Assembly: GCA_013365365.1 (NCBI GenBank)
Contig: JABVXU010000173.1
Span: 1 to 64,000 of the forward strand
DNA length: 64,000 nucleotides
Reading direction: 5' to 3'
Source of the DNA: Cruorifilaria tuberocauda
Lineage: Eukaryota; Nematoda; Chromadorea; Rhabditida; Onchocercidae
This document shows, one piece after another, positions 25,401 through 39,100 of the stretch (position 1 is the stretch's first letter; every line of letters starts with the position of its first letter). The translations under genes and the position numbers were made by a program. The notes beneath the pieces were generated by a model. The model searched no databases, had not been told where the DNA came from, and was given only the letters and a program-made list of their open reading frames with translations.

Positions 25401-28400
25401 AATGCATTCAGTTTACAAATTGAAATGTAAATTTTATAAATTATATTGATCCTAACTTTTAAATGCATAGAATATAAGAAATATAAATATAATATTAATT
25501 TTTAAATTCTTATAAATTGTAAACTCTCGAGATATTATCGAGAAATTTCATTGGTTACTGTATTTTCATCATTATTTCTGTCAAATGAATTGATCTCATT
25601 TTGCTTACAAGTTTTGTGAAATTACAAAAGTATGCAATATTACTGTACTACTGATTATTGATTATCAACCATCTTTACGTATACGATAATTTGCTCCTAT
25701 TATTACTTATTACTTCTGGATTAAAAATCAATAGTCACCAGGTTGTTAAAGTTAATTTTCAACTTGTAGTCTTTCAAGTTTAGTTTGATTGATACTTGTG
25801 AATTTTACAGATAATTGCTATACTACAAGTATATTATTTAAATGTGCAATTTTCAAATGCAATTTTCTGAACATTTTATTACTTCAAAGATTTTTTTAAG
25901 AAATTATTTAAATTAGTTAAATTTTATCGAATTTTATCGACATAAAAGAGTGCAAAAGAATCATTATATTTTAACAAAATGTTCTTATGAAAAGACTCTT
26001 TCAAATGGGAATTTCTAATTTTCGATTGTTGAAAATATTTCAGTCTTTTCACAAAAAAAAAAGAAATTCAAATAATTCTTCATCAACGAATCTTACTGCA
26101 TTGATTTTTAAATTCACATTTTTCCAATTTTATTTTAAATGTTTTGTTCTTTTCTTTATTTCAATTTTTACTTTAACTAAAAAAAAAATGAAAAGTATTT
26201 TGCAGGAAATCCTTCTCACTTCTTCAGTGCGAATTCAAAAATTTTGTAATTTTCATTCTTTCCAACAAACTTCATTATTAATAAAATAAATTTCTTATTA
26301 ATCTTTGTTTATCAAAAAATAATTGATATTTTCAAGCTTTCTCTTGAATTGAAATTATAAAATTAATTAATGTTTGGTCAAGCAAAGAAATTGACACATT
26401 TTTGCTTTTTCACAACTAAATTCCGTGAAATTCGAACTAACATGAAGTGAAGACAACTGAACATTAATTATTAAAGTTATGATTCTTTCAATTAAAGAGT
26501 TTTAGGAAATTTTTCCATGCAATAGGTCAACTCGATGTTTCCAAATAGATCGTCTAAGAAATTCTTTAATAAGCTTAACTGAAGCTAAACTAATTTTTGC
26601 AACTTTCCAGTTCCTAGTTTCTAGTTTCAAAACTTTCTAATTCAAATTTCTAGTTTTAGACAATCTTAGAATTCAAAATCGTGAGTAATATTTTAAAATC
26701 AATTAGCCGATCATAACGAGCTTAAATTGAAAGAATCACAATGTATCATTTGCAAGTCCAATAATGTTAATTTGTAACTTCAACTTATTCAAGTAATATC
26801 ATTAACTAATATTATTTAAAATATAATTCGATGAAAAGACGGATTTAAATAATATAGTACGATAAAAGGAAAAAATTAGCATATTAGCACTTTGTTAAGG
26901 AGAAATAATTGAAACTACCATCACGAAATCTAAATTGCATTTCGCAAATTATATTTTCTTTCTTCCTTAGTAACGGGAAAAGTTATTATTGGCTTATTCT
27001 CCATTTTACTTAATACCAAATTTCTAAATTCTAATATTTCATTTCCATTAAACATGAACTAACAACTGACAACAAATCCTATATTAATGATCTTTGCTTT
27101 TATCATTTGGTTATGCTGATAATTCGAATATAAATAGACATACTAAAGGTATATTCATTATAGTTAAGTTAAGCTTTTACAATTAACTAACGAATCATTT
27201 AATTAATTTATTAAAGTTTCTCTAATTTATAGATTTTTTTAATTAAATTTCAAATCTATCAGTGACAAATTAAAATAGGTAGAATTAGCAATTCATACTT
27301 TTTGTTACTTAAAAAAGTAAATATGCTAAATTGAAATAAGTTCAATAGTGAAGATTAAAGTTATCAATGATTGTATGGTAATGAAAGTTGTTTGTTAGCA
27401 GTAGAGTATATTTTGGATATAAGTTAAGCATGATATTTTTTGTTGAAGTAACCAATGAAAGTGAAATGACAGGAAGAAATTAATTTTGTTTTTTGATCTT
27501 TTATCAATTCAACAATGAAACGATGAAAACATTGATTTTTTTATTTTTCCTTTTCGTTCTTCTTTACATCATTTCTATGTGATAAAATTATATTGTCAAT
27601 TATTCATTTCAACGAAATATTACTCAAAGGATGATAGCATTTCAATTATCTTTGTTATCAGCAATCAGTGTTCTTATCACTCTTTTCATTCATTCATTGA
27701 GATAGGCAACATTTCAACAATCCTTATTCATTATCATTTCGAGGATAATTTTAAATAACGAAAAATGAATCGCTTCTTCATCCATGATCGTTAGTTTTCC
27801 GTTTCTTTAAATTAAACATTTTTCCTTTTCATCATTATTTGCCTCATTATTTCAAAAATATTATGATTTGAATGTAAGATTTGAAGATTATTTGCTGCAA
27901 AGAAATAAGCATTTTCTTATTTTTGCAAAAATTTCAAAAACTTTTCGCAGCAGGCTAAATTTACATAAATTACACATTGATAAAAGGTTAAAGATTAAAA
28001 TAATGATAATTAAGATAGATAAGGAATGGATAAATAGTGATAATGTAAAATTGTAATATTTTAAATTCTCTGAAAATGCTATTTTAATTATTCCAATCAT
28101 ATGATAATATTTAGGATTGAATAAGATAATTGACTTGTCATAAGGAAGAAAAATGTTAGATATGAGTGTGATATCTCTTTCCACATGTGCTTGCCAGTTA
28201 TTAGCCCTTAGTCTTTACTTAATGCTCTTTACTCGTTGACAAAACTTGATGACACCAACTTTTCTTCCTAATATCCAAACATTTCCATTTCATCTCAGAT
28301 CCTTTCCTTTTTTGTCTATAATTAAACTTTTTGAGAGTTTGTTAATTTTGATGGACTTCATTAGAGCAAAAAAAATCGCTTGATTAATTAAAAAATTGGT

Positions 28401-30100
28401 TAAATGATTTGAAATTAACAAATATTATCATTGCTTTTTCTGCATTTTTTCACTTTTAATTAAGCAAAATATATTTATTGTAAGGAAAGATTAATTATTC
28501 TCTGAATTTCATTTTCTCGAAAAATTTTACTAAAGTTAATTACATACTGCTGTGATTTCGATGAATTCTGCTCGCTGGAATAGTTGATTTAGCCATGATA
28601 GAAGATTTTTTTATCCAACTTTAACACGATTGATGAAATTAATATTATTGCTATCATAATTCTAATTCCACGTATTATTTGCGTATCGTATTTGTTTGCT
28701 GCTGTTAAAATCAGATAAATTAAATTTGAAAGCAATGATGTCATTGATAATAATAGCAAACAAAAATGTTCATGCTTGCACCTTCACCAGAAGTATAAAA
28801 AATGCGATAATTGTTATCAATAAATTCAAACTTACTTTTCTCTTCTATAAAATCTGATATAGCTGATAAATATAAAGCAGGAAATTTATTACTATACGTC
28901 ATAAAACAAGAAATATTTTTTTAATAGTGTACTTAGTATTCTTAAGTGATAACACTGTGAAATTAAAGTATGTTGCGCTATCAAACCAACTTGTTATTGA
29001 TCATCTTTGTTTCTTAAATGATTAAGCTAAATTGATGGTAGATCATTATCAAATCAACTTGTTATCATAGTTTTTGCTTCTTAAATGATTGAGCCAGATT
29101 GATGATAGGTTATTATCGAATCAACTTGTTATCATAGTTTTTGCTTCTTAATGATTGAGCCAGATTGATGGTAGATCATTATCAAATCAACTTGTTATCA
29201 TAGTTTTCGCTTCTTAATGATTGAGCCAGATTGATGATAGGTTATTATCAAATCCCATTGTTATCATAGTTTTTGTTTCTTAAATGATTGAGCCAGATTG
29301 ATGATAAGTTATTATCAAATCTCATTGTTATCATAATTTTTGCTTCTTAAATGATTAAGCTAAAATGTGATAAATGATTGTGAGTTTTGAACTTTATTTG
29401 AAATCAACGTAAAATATGCTAATTTCATGATCACTTTAAAAGCCTTTTTTGTTGCTTACACTGAAATATGATCGATTTTTTTATACTTTGTTAAAGAATA
29501 AGGAAATTTTGACTGAAATCATATATCTTGTTAAATTCTTATTTCAAAAAGCTATCTTTTGTCACAAATTCCAACAACTGTTGAAAAGAATGAAAGTAAA
29601 GAGAGAGGAAGGAAAAAAGCTTACAGCTTACTGTCAATATGTAAGCATATATTAGTTTGCTTAAAATTTAAATCAATTGTATTCTGATATCTGTTTAATT
29701 TTCAAATTCTGCCTGTGAAATTTTGAAAAAAAACTGTGAATTTATTTTTCATATCTAAAAATTTCAGATAATTTCACAATTTCTCTGTTAATTTTTAATT
29801 AATCACTAAAAATCAAAATTGAAATTAGCTCCTGCGAAAAAAAATTTTTAAATCATTAATATGATGAAGTAATAGAAAGGATTTATTCATAAATTTAAAT
29901 ATCTAAATAAACTGATAACAGATGTTACTATCGAATGTTTATACATACTTTATTATTTAAATTTTTCGTTTATTTTTATTTTTATTCATTTTCATAATTT
30001 TCTTTATCAAATCATATTATGGAAAGAAGAACGATTTGAATGTTTCTTTGAAATTTTTGATCATTTTTCGTTTTCATACAAAAACTCTGAAAAAAATGAA
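22491..30100. other. Intergenic AT-rich region
   Basis: No gene with recognisable domains or consistent exon joins was found. A plus-strand ATG ORF at 24141-24353 (70 residues) is a little richer in complexity than its surroundings but shows no family features. Long hydrophobic frames near 25987-26289 and 27888-28184 reflect A/T composition. The feature of note is the tandem repeat at 28981-29370. Confidence 0.55.
28981..29370. repeat. Minisatellite, unit 66-68 bp, six copies
   Basis: Anchor word GTTAT(C/T) recurs at 28993, 29061, 29128, 29194, 29260 and 29327, giving periods of 68, 67, 66, 66 and 67. Each unit carries the landmarks CTTCTTAA, TGATTGAGCCAGATTGATG and TTATTATCAAATC. Copies 2-5 are most alike and the outer ones are more diverged. 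Every unit contains several GATA-type words on both strands (GTTATC, GATAG, TTATC). It lies about 0.8 kb upstream of the Syt-A leader exon, so it may be regulatory or simply a repeat expansion. Confidence 0.92.
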
Positions 30101-30182
30101 ATATTTCAGGTACAGGTAAATGTGATACTATCTGTTATTGTTAATATCAGTTTTGATCAATATTTTTAAAAAAATCAATAAA
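30101..30182 (+). promoter_or_regulatory. Acceptor-like site and short 5' leader of Syt-A
   Basis: ATATTTCAG ends at 30109, 73 bases before the ATG at 30183. The leader frame is closed by a TGA upstream, so 30183 is the first in-frame ATG. This fits a trans-splice acceptor or a cis-splice from an undetected non-coding exon. Confidence 0.45.
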
Positions 30183-33100
30183 ATGAGTGCACCATCAATA
30201 CTAATCTCATGTATGATACTTAGCTTTTTATTGATTTCCATTTTTACTGCTTATATTATTATGCAATGGTGTCGAAAGAAATCGAAACCTGAATCTGGCA
30301 TACTTTGTCGTAGAAGATATACCAGTATGTTCTTATCATCTTTTCATTTCCTTATCATTATTCATCTATCAAATATTGATTCCATCAATATTTAAATGAT
30401 CATTTAACTGGTAATGATATCGAAAAAAGTAATATTTTATTTAAAGCATAAACATAGGAATATAATAACAATTTTAAATATTAATCATGAAGGAAAATAA
30501 AATAATTTCAAATATTCGCTGAATTGTTTTCTAATTTAATATATTTACTTCAAGTATAATATTCAAGTAATATATTTACTCAAAGTTCAAGTATAAGACA
30601 TAATTGAATTTATTCAAAGTAAAATAAAATTATATTAAGTTAAGAAAAATATAAAATAACAAATAAAGTTTGAAAGAATTCAAAAATCATTGGCTAATAA
30701 AGTGACCAAAAAATTTAACATCTTAGTTTTTTCCTGTTTCTAGTTTTTTCATCCTTTGTTAGCTAATCGCTAATTTTAAGTAAGACTGGAAATTTCATAC
30801 GGAGCAAACTAAAAACGAAAAGAATGTCTTAAAAAATCTCTAAAAAAAATTGTTGAAACTGCTGACTGACTCTTACGCAATTGCAATTCCTCGTTAAATT
30901 CTTAAATTTAAGCTAAATTCTGCGAAGATAAATTTTAAATGATTTTTTTGAATGTGCACTTTGTAAGACGGAAACTCTGTCACGACATTCCTGACAAAAG
31001 TGATTTAGTTAGAACGCATATAAAACTTACTTTAGAAAGGTAATGAAAGGTATGCTTAATAAGCGCAATGTTTATTCATTGAATTGTGAAAAAAACTTAA
31101 TTAATGATTATACTTACAGTAGTCTCGATTAGATTATAAAAAATTTCTAAAGTTTTCAGATTTTCATATTTTACATAAATTATTTATTGTATTTTGTATG
31201 TTTTTCAAATTTAGTAAATCAACCAGATATTCGTCTTCAATTTTACCTTTCACAAGAAAGGTACCGTAGAAAAAAAGAGAAATCAAATAAATTTGGGAAT
31301 AATAGTTTAATGGAAGAGAATTGATTTATTCTATTTCATTCATTAATTAATATATTTGCTTTATTTACTGTTCTTTTTATTTATAATTTTTTTGAATTTA
31401 TATTTTAATCTCTATATTTGTTCTTATAATGAAACTTTTTAAACGATTCTTTTTCTATGTCACATTTAATCTTCAAAAAAGTTATCAAAAAAGCAATGAG
31501 AGAAATAGCGAAAACCGGTAGAGACCAAACTAAGGAGATAGAATCTGACGTCTTGAATGGTATGATATTGTTAGACTGAAAGCTACCTGATATTCAGTAT
31601 TTGGGGTATTAACTAAAGGAGCTATAATGTTAACAGGTATTGGATGGATTATTTCTGCGAATATGTCATCTGATAAGCATCTGTCAAATTTGAATTGTAT
31701 AGATATGATTTTTAATAAGCTAATGCTTCTAATATAGTTGTAAGCTGAAGTTCTAATAATTAATATATCAAATTTTAATGCAACGATATCTCTGTTTGAA
31801 GAAATCAATTCTGATATGAAATTTCCATCACCTTTCCTATCGCCCTATAATTTAATCTTTTCTTATTATTTTTGAGGTTATTTTCGTAATTTGTCTGCAA
31901 TGATATCCTATCTCATCGTTATCACTTACCCAGTTGATTAGTTTGCTATCGTATCAAATACTAGACATAGATATTCTGGGTTATAAATACAAAGGTTCAC
32001 TAATATTAGCATTAAAAAGTTTCTAATTAATTGTTTATGAATGAAAGCTATGCTGTGATGATAAACACTTCATGAATAAGCTATTTTGGGTGAAGAGATT
32101 TAGATGAAAAGATTATGCACAATTGGAAATTCAGCTTAGGTTTAGAAATTTGGATTAAATTAGATTTTGCTTCGCTGGAATTTTTTGTTGCAGCAATTAA
32201 ATAAAAAAGAAATTACAAAATTAAGTAAAAAATACATAACACTGAATAAATGATAAAAATTGATTTCAATCTAGATGTATTTTTACTTTTTATTAAATTA
32301 AAAAAAATTCTTTTCTTATTATTTTGATATCGTTTTGAATGCAAATTTCTAAAATAACTGGAATGATATTTATGAATAAACGATTATTTCAGGTCTTACA
32401 ATGGATGATTCAACTCAGCTAATGCCAATAGCTAAATGCAATTCATCGAAATGCCAAAATGCTTCTTCAGCTCGTTAGTTTTAAATTCCTCGCAAAATTA
32501 TAATTTTTCAATTTTACTTCAACATTCTTCCTCTTTCCCATTTCTCTTAGCTTTCACTCTTTCTCTCTCTCTCTTTAGAATAACTTCTTTTTCCTTCGAA
32601 TAATAAATAATAAATTATTAATGATAATAGTGATAATAATTACAATGATAAAGTAATAAAGATTTTGAATATTTCTGAATTTTCAAATAGATTCTTTTTT
32701 GTATGCTTGAAATTGGTGTGAATAGCAAAAACTTTTTTTTGATTGGAAAGCGATGAATTTGAAAAATTCTGAATTTTATTTGATTTATGTTTCATAGCTA
32801 AAGTGGAATGGGAAGTTCTATCATTTTATTGCTTGAAATTTCTTTTTTTTCCTATTATCATCGCAATTTATCATTGACGATGCATTTTCATTATTTCCTT
32901 TCATCACATTCCTATCCAGATAACTTCTTGATCCACTTTTTTTCTTTTTTCAATTTTATTTTTGACAAACAATAAGTGATTAGCTAAATTCTAGCAAAAC
33001 AATTTTGAGAAGCATTTTATTACATTCACTGTAAATGTATTGCTTGAATGCTTTAATCAAAACTATGATAAGTGCATATTATTTTTAGAGTATTTAGAGA

Positions 33101-36100
33101 TTAGAAAGTCTCTGCTAGAAAGTTCATTTTATTTTTCACTGAATATCGCTGATTTATGAAAAAGATCAATCAGTACTGCTAATGTTTACTATTAATTGTG
33201 TAGTGATTTCAGTAATTTCAGTAATTAATCAATGATTGCATTCTGAATAAGAAGAAATGATTCGATATGAACTTATAATTTCGAAATTAAATGATAAATG
33301 AGAAAATAAATGATAACGATATCGCATTGAAAAATCTTTAGGTATTACTATATACATAGATTGCATTCGCAAGCAATAGTTTGTTTAGAATTATTTTATA
33401 GTATCTTTAATTATTTGAATATTAATAATAATTTTAAATCTAGTATTTGTTTATTTTTTGAACGGTTTACTAATTTCTTATTTTCTCCCGAAATGTTAGC
33501 TTTTTTTTTCAATTGCTTTAAGCATTAATGCTATAATTCGATAATTGAAAGGAAAAAACATATAAATCCCAAATGAGAAGTTAAACTTCAGTCAATTATA
33601 AGTTATAAAAAGTTTGATGGCAAAGTGTTATGCTAATTTCAATTGTTAATTTCAAATTTTAGACTTCTGTGAAAGTAAAGATAACTTTTATCGCACTTTT
33701 ATAATCACATTACTAACTTTTTTACTTAAAAGCGAAGATCGTAAACAAACTTCTCTACAACTAGTATAATGAATGAAATTGCGTGTATCGTACTGCGATA
33801 ATTAAATTCGAAATAATTTATGATTGAAATTGCGTGAATATTTGATTATTTCAAAAAGAGGAAAATAGAGAGATTTCATGAAGAAATCGCAATAATCAGT
33901 TAGTTTTTTAACTTTAAGTGTATTAATTTACTTTTGAAAAACAATATCTTTTCGCCTATTCTTTGATTCATTTTTTTTCTTTTGATGAAAAATCTTTAAT
34001 AATTTTTATATATTGAAGAAAGATTTTTATTCATTTTTCCTTCATTCCTAGGAGGAAAGTAATGATTTTTCTGAGTCAGTAAACTCAATAGAGTAAAATA
34101 TCGGTGGAATATTTCTCGAAATGTATCAATCAACGATTCCGTCCTTCAGTATTGTCTGCCTTTTGTCTTCTTTTTCATGAAAGATAGCATCAATAGATTT
34201 GAAGCAAAAATTCACTAATAGCTTTATTGATCATTTCATGATTTTAAAAAATTTTTAAACGTTCCTTTCAAATTTTAATTTTACACATTATAAAATATTG
34301 AAAATGATTTATTTAAAATATTTGACGATTATCAAAGCCGAACTTTAATGATTGCTTTGAACTAACTTCTTTATCACTTTTGAAATTTCAAAAAATGCAT
34401 AAATTGTTATGCTAAATTCAGTGAGTTATATTTTGCAAAAAAGCAAATTTTGAAAATAAATGGAAGAGATGACGAGAAATTGATTTAATCCATGCTTGTC
34501 CTCGTTGAATAATTCATGAGAAATATTTGGTTATTTAATGAAATAGAATTGATAAATAACTTGATATATAAATTGATCAACAAAAAAATTTCGCAATAAA
34601 TTGTTCATTCCGATCAATATTAACTACTCACCCGCTCTAACCCACTCAATCCTTGCAGAGCGAACCTGGAATCAAACAAATCTTCAAGGTTTTCGCTTTA
34701 TCTAACATATTTCGCTTACCATGAAACATTAATCATGATAGCTTTTCCTTTGCAAATAGTGCAGTTGTCGAGAGAGGCCGAAATCACATAAAAGGAAGTG
34801 TTAAATTCGTAGGTGATGAAATTACATCTCGGGAAATCTCTTCGAGATATACTTAGTCAAAGCAGATTCCATGCTTTGTTCCGTCTGAAGTCATTCTCAC
34901 TTTCGTTCCGTCAGTATCATCTTCGAGGGATGATGGAGAATTTATCACTTACACAATTCTCACTTCAATTTTTTCAATTAACTCATGTCCCCATGACCTT
35001 TAATCTTTGTGCTATGTCGGTTTATCATGGTACGAGAGTTTCTTTGTGCTCTTATCTTTTTATAATGGCAGTATCCTACCGGATACGATAAGGTGCTCTT
35101 CCTAGCTAATTGCTGTTATCAGCAGCTTTGAGTAAAGCTTTCAGTTTAAGCTTCGACTTGTGCACCATCGACTCACTGAATTACAATATAATTCCACCTG
35201 TTCAAATAAAGTATTTGTCAGTGAATCCGGAATTCGAAAATGTTTACGACAGAAATTCATCTCTTATTAATTTTTAACACTTTCTGTTTTAGGTATCTAA
35301 AAAAAATTAAAAAATATATTCAAAAGAATAAATTAGCAAGTTTTAATAAATTTCAAAAAAGAATTCTTGAAAATTTTTAATCATTCAAAACTAAAATTAC
35401 TGAAAGACACCGATATTTCTTTTCAAATTTTTGAAATTTCGAAAACTTTTCCATCAAAAGTTGATTTGAATGAATGTGAAAGTTCGTAAGAATGTGCCCC
35501 AAATGATTCATTTGAATTAAAATTTGCCGTTTCCAATAAATTTTTTAAATGTTTATAATTCATTCGATTTTTTTTCATTGTTTTTTTTTCGTTTTATTTT
35601 TCATCTAAATGTTATTAGCATAGTTATGCAAATGGCTTTTCAGTTTTAGCAAAATGAGAATTCAGTGATTTTCGCTAATTTATGATTTTCAACAAACCAA
35701 AACAACACTTTATTTGGGTGAAGTGGTTGAGAGAGAGAGAGAGGGGGCAGGGAATAAAAATTTCTAACATATATCGATATCTTTATCAAAAAATAACTAT
35801 CTTTAATTTGGTAAAAAATGATTGTTATTTGCTTAAAATTCTTAAATTAGATTATTCGATTTTTAATTTTACTTAATTTTACTTACAGCCATAACATTTT
35901 CTTTGTGGGTCAAAAGTGAAAATTTTAAAAATACTTTAAATGTTCTTAAATGTTAGCAGCTTAATTCTTTTCTTGCTATGGCATTAGCAAGAGCAACTAT
36001 GAGGACTGAGGAAACATTAATTTCCAATTTTGATAGGATAAATTTTTTTAAGGTACAATTGAATTTTTAAAAATATCTTTTTTTCATGCAATCTTAAAGA

Positions 36101-39100
36101 ATTTGTCTTTTTTCATTTCGTTATTAATAACAAATTAATCAATTTATTACATTTATTTCCGGTAATTAATAATTAAATATGGAAGATTGAATAACTAAAT
36201 ATGAGGAAAAGAATTGTTTTTGAGGATGAAATGTAAATTTACTGCTAAAATCTGAAATGCATTTGAAGTAGCTAAGACAGATTTCCTTATTTTATCGGAC
36301 CACTTAGCAAAGATGGAAATTTCCCTGAAGTTTAAATATATGAATTTGTTCAACTTTTTTTTCGTTGAAGAGGAAATTTCAAAAGGAAAATCTTTTATGA
36401 TTTTTTTTGAACTATCTTATCTATTTTTTCTTTTGTTTTTCTTCTTTTCTCTCTCGTTTTCCTTCGATTTTCTGATTTCATTCTATACTTTAAGAAAAAA
36501 AATCGTCTAAATTTAGGAAAAGTTTATTTCTGCATGAAGCAGCTAACTGCTTCTTTTTCTCTTCCAAAATATTACATTTAGGAAAATGTGCTCTCCCATA
36601 AAAAACAATTCCGGATTAAAATTTTATTACTTCTTAAATTTGAAATTGTGTCCGTATTTCACCATTGTATCTTTCTCATCTTATCAATCCGATTTCATCC
36701 CTAATTCAACCAGTCGATACTTCAATTATACGATAATGACTTTGCACAAACTTACACTTTTGTATTACGATAATTGAAATCAGGATACGGAGAGTTTAGA
36801 TTTATGCTTTATTAACGATATCAATAATCTTATCATTTACCATTATAGAGCAATCAATCAAGCAATCATGCTTGGAAATTATCATGAGAGATCTAATAGT
36901 TGGAAATTATTGCAGAAATGTACGATTTCTATCAACAGCAACAACAACAACATTCACTGTTAAATGATAAAAAGGAGCATATCAATTTCATACAACAATT
37001 ATTCTCTACACGAAAAAAGTTCCTTTACAATTTTGATACATTAAAAAATCTCTTCTCAAGATTTATTTTTTTATAATTTATCAAAAAATTTTTTAAACAA
37101 ATTTAAGTTTATAAATTATCCAGCTATTGTCATGGAAATATTTTATGCAAATTACATTACTATCAAAAATAGGAATAAGCTAAATGCGTTGATTCAATTG
37201 TATGCAAACAGAAATTTTGATCAAAACCGAAATTTTGTTTTGCTAAATGTCGCTTGAAAGCAGGAAAAAATTATTTAAATCTTACACTCACTCATTTAAT
37301 TATCTATGAGTAAACAATAAGCTGATATCTCATGAACAAATTAATTCAATCTAAATTTAAATCAATCATTTCATTCTAATCCACCGATGTTTCCTAACCT
37401 GCTGTTTATAAGAAGTAAAACAGATTTACTTTTCCTCTTCATTTCCTATCAAATTTAGATTTGCTCTGAATATAATAAAGCTTATACTTTCAGTATTATA
37501 TTTTCGATTAGCATTAAAATTTCAAATAAAGGATGAAGAAATTTTTGATAAATATTGATGTGATTATGATTAAAGTTGATAAAAGTTGTGTCAAAAATGT
37601 TTAATGAAAAATTCATTAATTGACAGTTAATAATATCTCTCATTTGAAATCGGAAAAATTTAAGTATATCCTCACAAAAATATCAATATTTTATCAATGT
37701 CTTCATTTCAAACCAATTAAGATTAAGCTTAGAGTTGACTTTCTCTTAGTGAAGATTGTTAATGAATGATATCAAACTCCTCCTACATTTGTATAAGTAT
37801 ACAAAAAAAATAATCTTTCTATCAAATAACATTTTGGTTTATTCTTTAACTTTCTATTACTTTACTTTGTATTTCCATTGTTATCTTATCTTTGCTAATA
37901 TTAGCTGCAAAGTTATTTTTTTCAATTTGATTCAAGTATTACTGCTATTTTTTACATATAAAAGCGGGAAATTTTTAACTGGAATAAAATTTATAACGCA
38001 GAATGTTTTTATCATATCGATAATTCTGTTTATTTGCTTTCAGTTCATGCAAGAAATCAGTAATTAGTCGTGTTTCAAGTACCAGTTCATCCTGGAATAG
38101 CATGACGGAATCGAAACATAATGGTCTGCCGATCACTTCATCGATTATGGTCGATGAACAGACGAATGATTCTCAGGTTATCTGAACCTTACCTATCCAA
38201 TATTTGTTTTTATAAAATTAGTCTTGAAGTATTGTAGAAGTTAGAGAGAATACCTTGAAAGTAACGCTAATGGTAAAAGTAATAAACAATAAGGTAAATT
38301 CAAAGCATACTAGTAGTTCAAAAATAGAAGTTCAGGAAAGTGAAGGGTATTCCGTGAAACATCAGGAATCCGGATTCAGTGAGAAATCACCTGATTTATA
38401 CTGTGTCAGAGGTTCATTAACATTTTCACTTCGCTATGATTTCATTCACCGTGTTTTGATGGTTCATGTTATCCGAGCTAATGGTATACCTGCCGAAGTA
38501 AGATTTTCTTGCAACTATTGTACAAATTTTTAAATTAGAATTAAAAGAATAATTAAATTAAAATTAGAATAATAAAAGGAATCCTAATTTTCATTTTTCA
38601 TATAAATCATAATAAAAAAAATTTAGAATTCGGAACCATACGTGAAACTGTGCTTGTTACCGGAAAGGCGAAATCAATACAAAACTCGTATTTTCAAGAA
38701 TTCTTCTAATCAAGAATGCAACGAAATGTTCTCATTTGATGTCAGTCATTCTAATTTATCAAATAGAATGTTACAGGTAAGTTTTTGAAAGTATTTAATA
38801 GTTCCCACTGAAATATCGATATTATTCATACTTATTCAAATTAATTAACAAGTAATCAATCTATCGATTATTGATTCATTATTATTTCGTTGGAAAACAT
38901 AGCTTAAAATTTACAAATTTTCATTACAGTATTAAAATATAGTTTTGCTCAATTCACTAAGTGATGCTTACTTTATTAAAGAATAAGGAAGAGATGAAAG
39001 TTTAAAGAAGATAAATGAAACTATTTAAAGCTAATTTACTTAAATACAATTTAATATATTTATCGAAAAGATTAAAATTAATTAATATAATTAATTGATC

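Noticed and set aside
25987..26289. 100-codon plus-strand frame rich in Phe and Lys
   Set aside because: Low-complexity translation of poly-A and poly-T tracts; no splice context and no recognisable motif.
27888..28184. 98-codon minus-strand hydrophobic frame
   Set aside because: It starts at GTG, has no ATG-led signal and is A/T-driven in composition. The opposite strand is open too.
37756..38067. 103-codon hydrophobic plus-strand frame ahead of Syt-A exon 3
   Set aside because: It is made of Phe, Ile, Leu, Tyr, Asn and Lys codons expected from A/T-rich DNA, and its end overlaps the exon 3 acceptor of Syt-A. It shows no family features.
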